DNA from: Verrucomicrobiota bacterium
GTDB lineage: Bacteria > Verrucomicrobiota > Kiritimatiellia > JAAZAB01
Direction: 5' to 3'
Assembly: GCA_018896395.1 (NCBI GenBank)
Contig: JAHIMN010000056.1
Coordinates: 1-5,619 of the forward strand
DNA length: 5,619 nucleotides
The notes beneath the pieces were generated by a model. The model was not told where the DNA came from, made no database searches, and was given only the letters and a program-made list of their open reading frames with translations. A program made the position numbers and the translations under genes. Positions 5,583 to 5,619 of this stretch are shown one piece after another. Each line of letters opens with the position of its first letter. The first letter of the stretch is position 1.

Positions 5583-5619
5583 GAAGGGCGCCGCTGTATA
5601 AGCATACTGCAAGCCCTTC
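5583..5619. repeat. Hairpin in the non-coding tail, touching the window edge
   Basis: GAAGGGC (5583-5589) pairs perfectly with GCCCTTC (5613-5619). Inside, GC-T-GTAT (5593-5599) pairs with ATAC-T-GC (5604-5610) around AAGC, with a T-T mismatch. A competing fold pairs GGCGC (5578-5582) with GCGCC (5588-5592). The rest of the tail (5528-5582) shows no gene. The hairpin may be a terminator, a further repeat or an edge of the next cassette; the bases after it are outside the window. Confidence 0.45.

Noticed and set aside
4974..5612. 212-residue antisense ORF starting in the non-coding tail
   Set aside because: It runs through the attC-like element and opposite the catalytic domain of the phosphatase. 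No domain is recognisable in it.

Overview
The window holds four genes, all on the + strand: the 3' end of a PIG-L/LmbE-type zinc de-N-acetylase, two formylglycine-dependent sulfatases of different subfamilies, and an exported calcineurin-like metallophosphatase. Sulfatase-dense genes with mixed base composition suggest a member of the Planctomycetota-Verrucomicrobiota-Lentisphaerota/Kiritimatiellota (PVC) group, or a similar marine or gut polysaccharide degrader. This is inferred from gene content only; no phylogenetic marker is present.

Layout: 2-463 deacetylase C-terminal part; 464-695 a gene-poor gap with a long, weak attC-like palindrome and a possible 28-codon leader ORF; 696-2252 sulfatase 1 (S1_16-like); 2253-2382 a gap with a strong 59-nt imperfect palindrome; 2383-3804 sulfatase 2 (close to GlcNAc-6-O-sulfatases, S1_11-like); 3805-3893 a gap with a 58-nt palindrome; 3894-5465 metallophosphatase with a signal peptide; 5470-5527 another 58-nt palindrome; 5528-5619 non-coding tail ending in a hairpin.

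The main observation is that every gene is followed, on the same strand, by an imperfect palindrome. Three of these are 57-59 nt long and built like integron attC sites (59-base elements): a 5' box ending in AAC (or GAC), a left arm carrying one more base than the right arm, a short terminal loop, and a 3' box beginning GTT (or GTC). The one at 5470-5527 looks almost canonical. Read this way, the window is part of a gene-cassette array (an integron or an integrase-less CALIN cluster) with unusually large catabolic cassettes of about 1.5-1.8 kb. No integrase gene is in the window. One element carries a paired change away from the normally invariant AAC/GTT core, so a fixed, structured intergenic repeat is a live alternative.

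Functionally, the GlcNAc-6-sulfatase-like protein, the deacetylase and the second sulfatase could act together on a sulfated amino-sugar glycan. Both sulfatases lack signal peptides, with stop codons just upstream of their starts, so they would act in the cytoplasm on imported sugars, while the phosphatase is exported. This joint pathway is inference; random co-residence in a cassette array would explain the same set.
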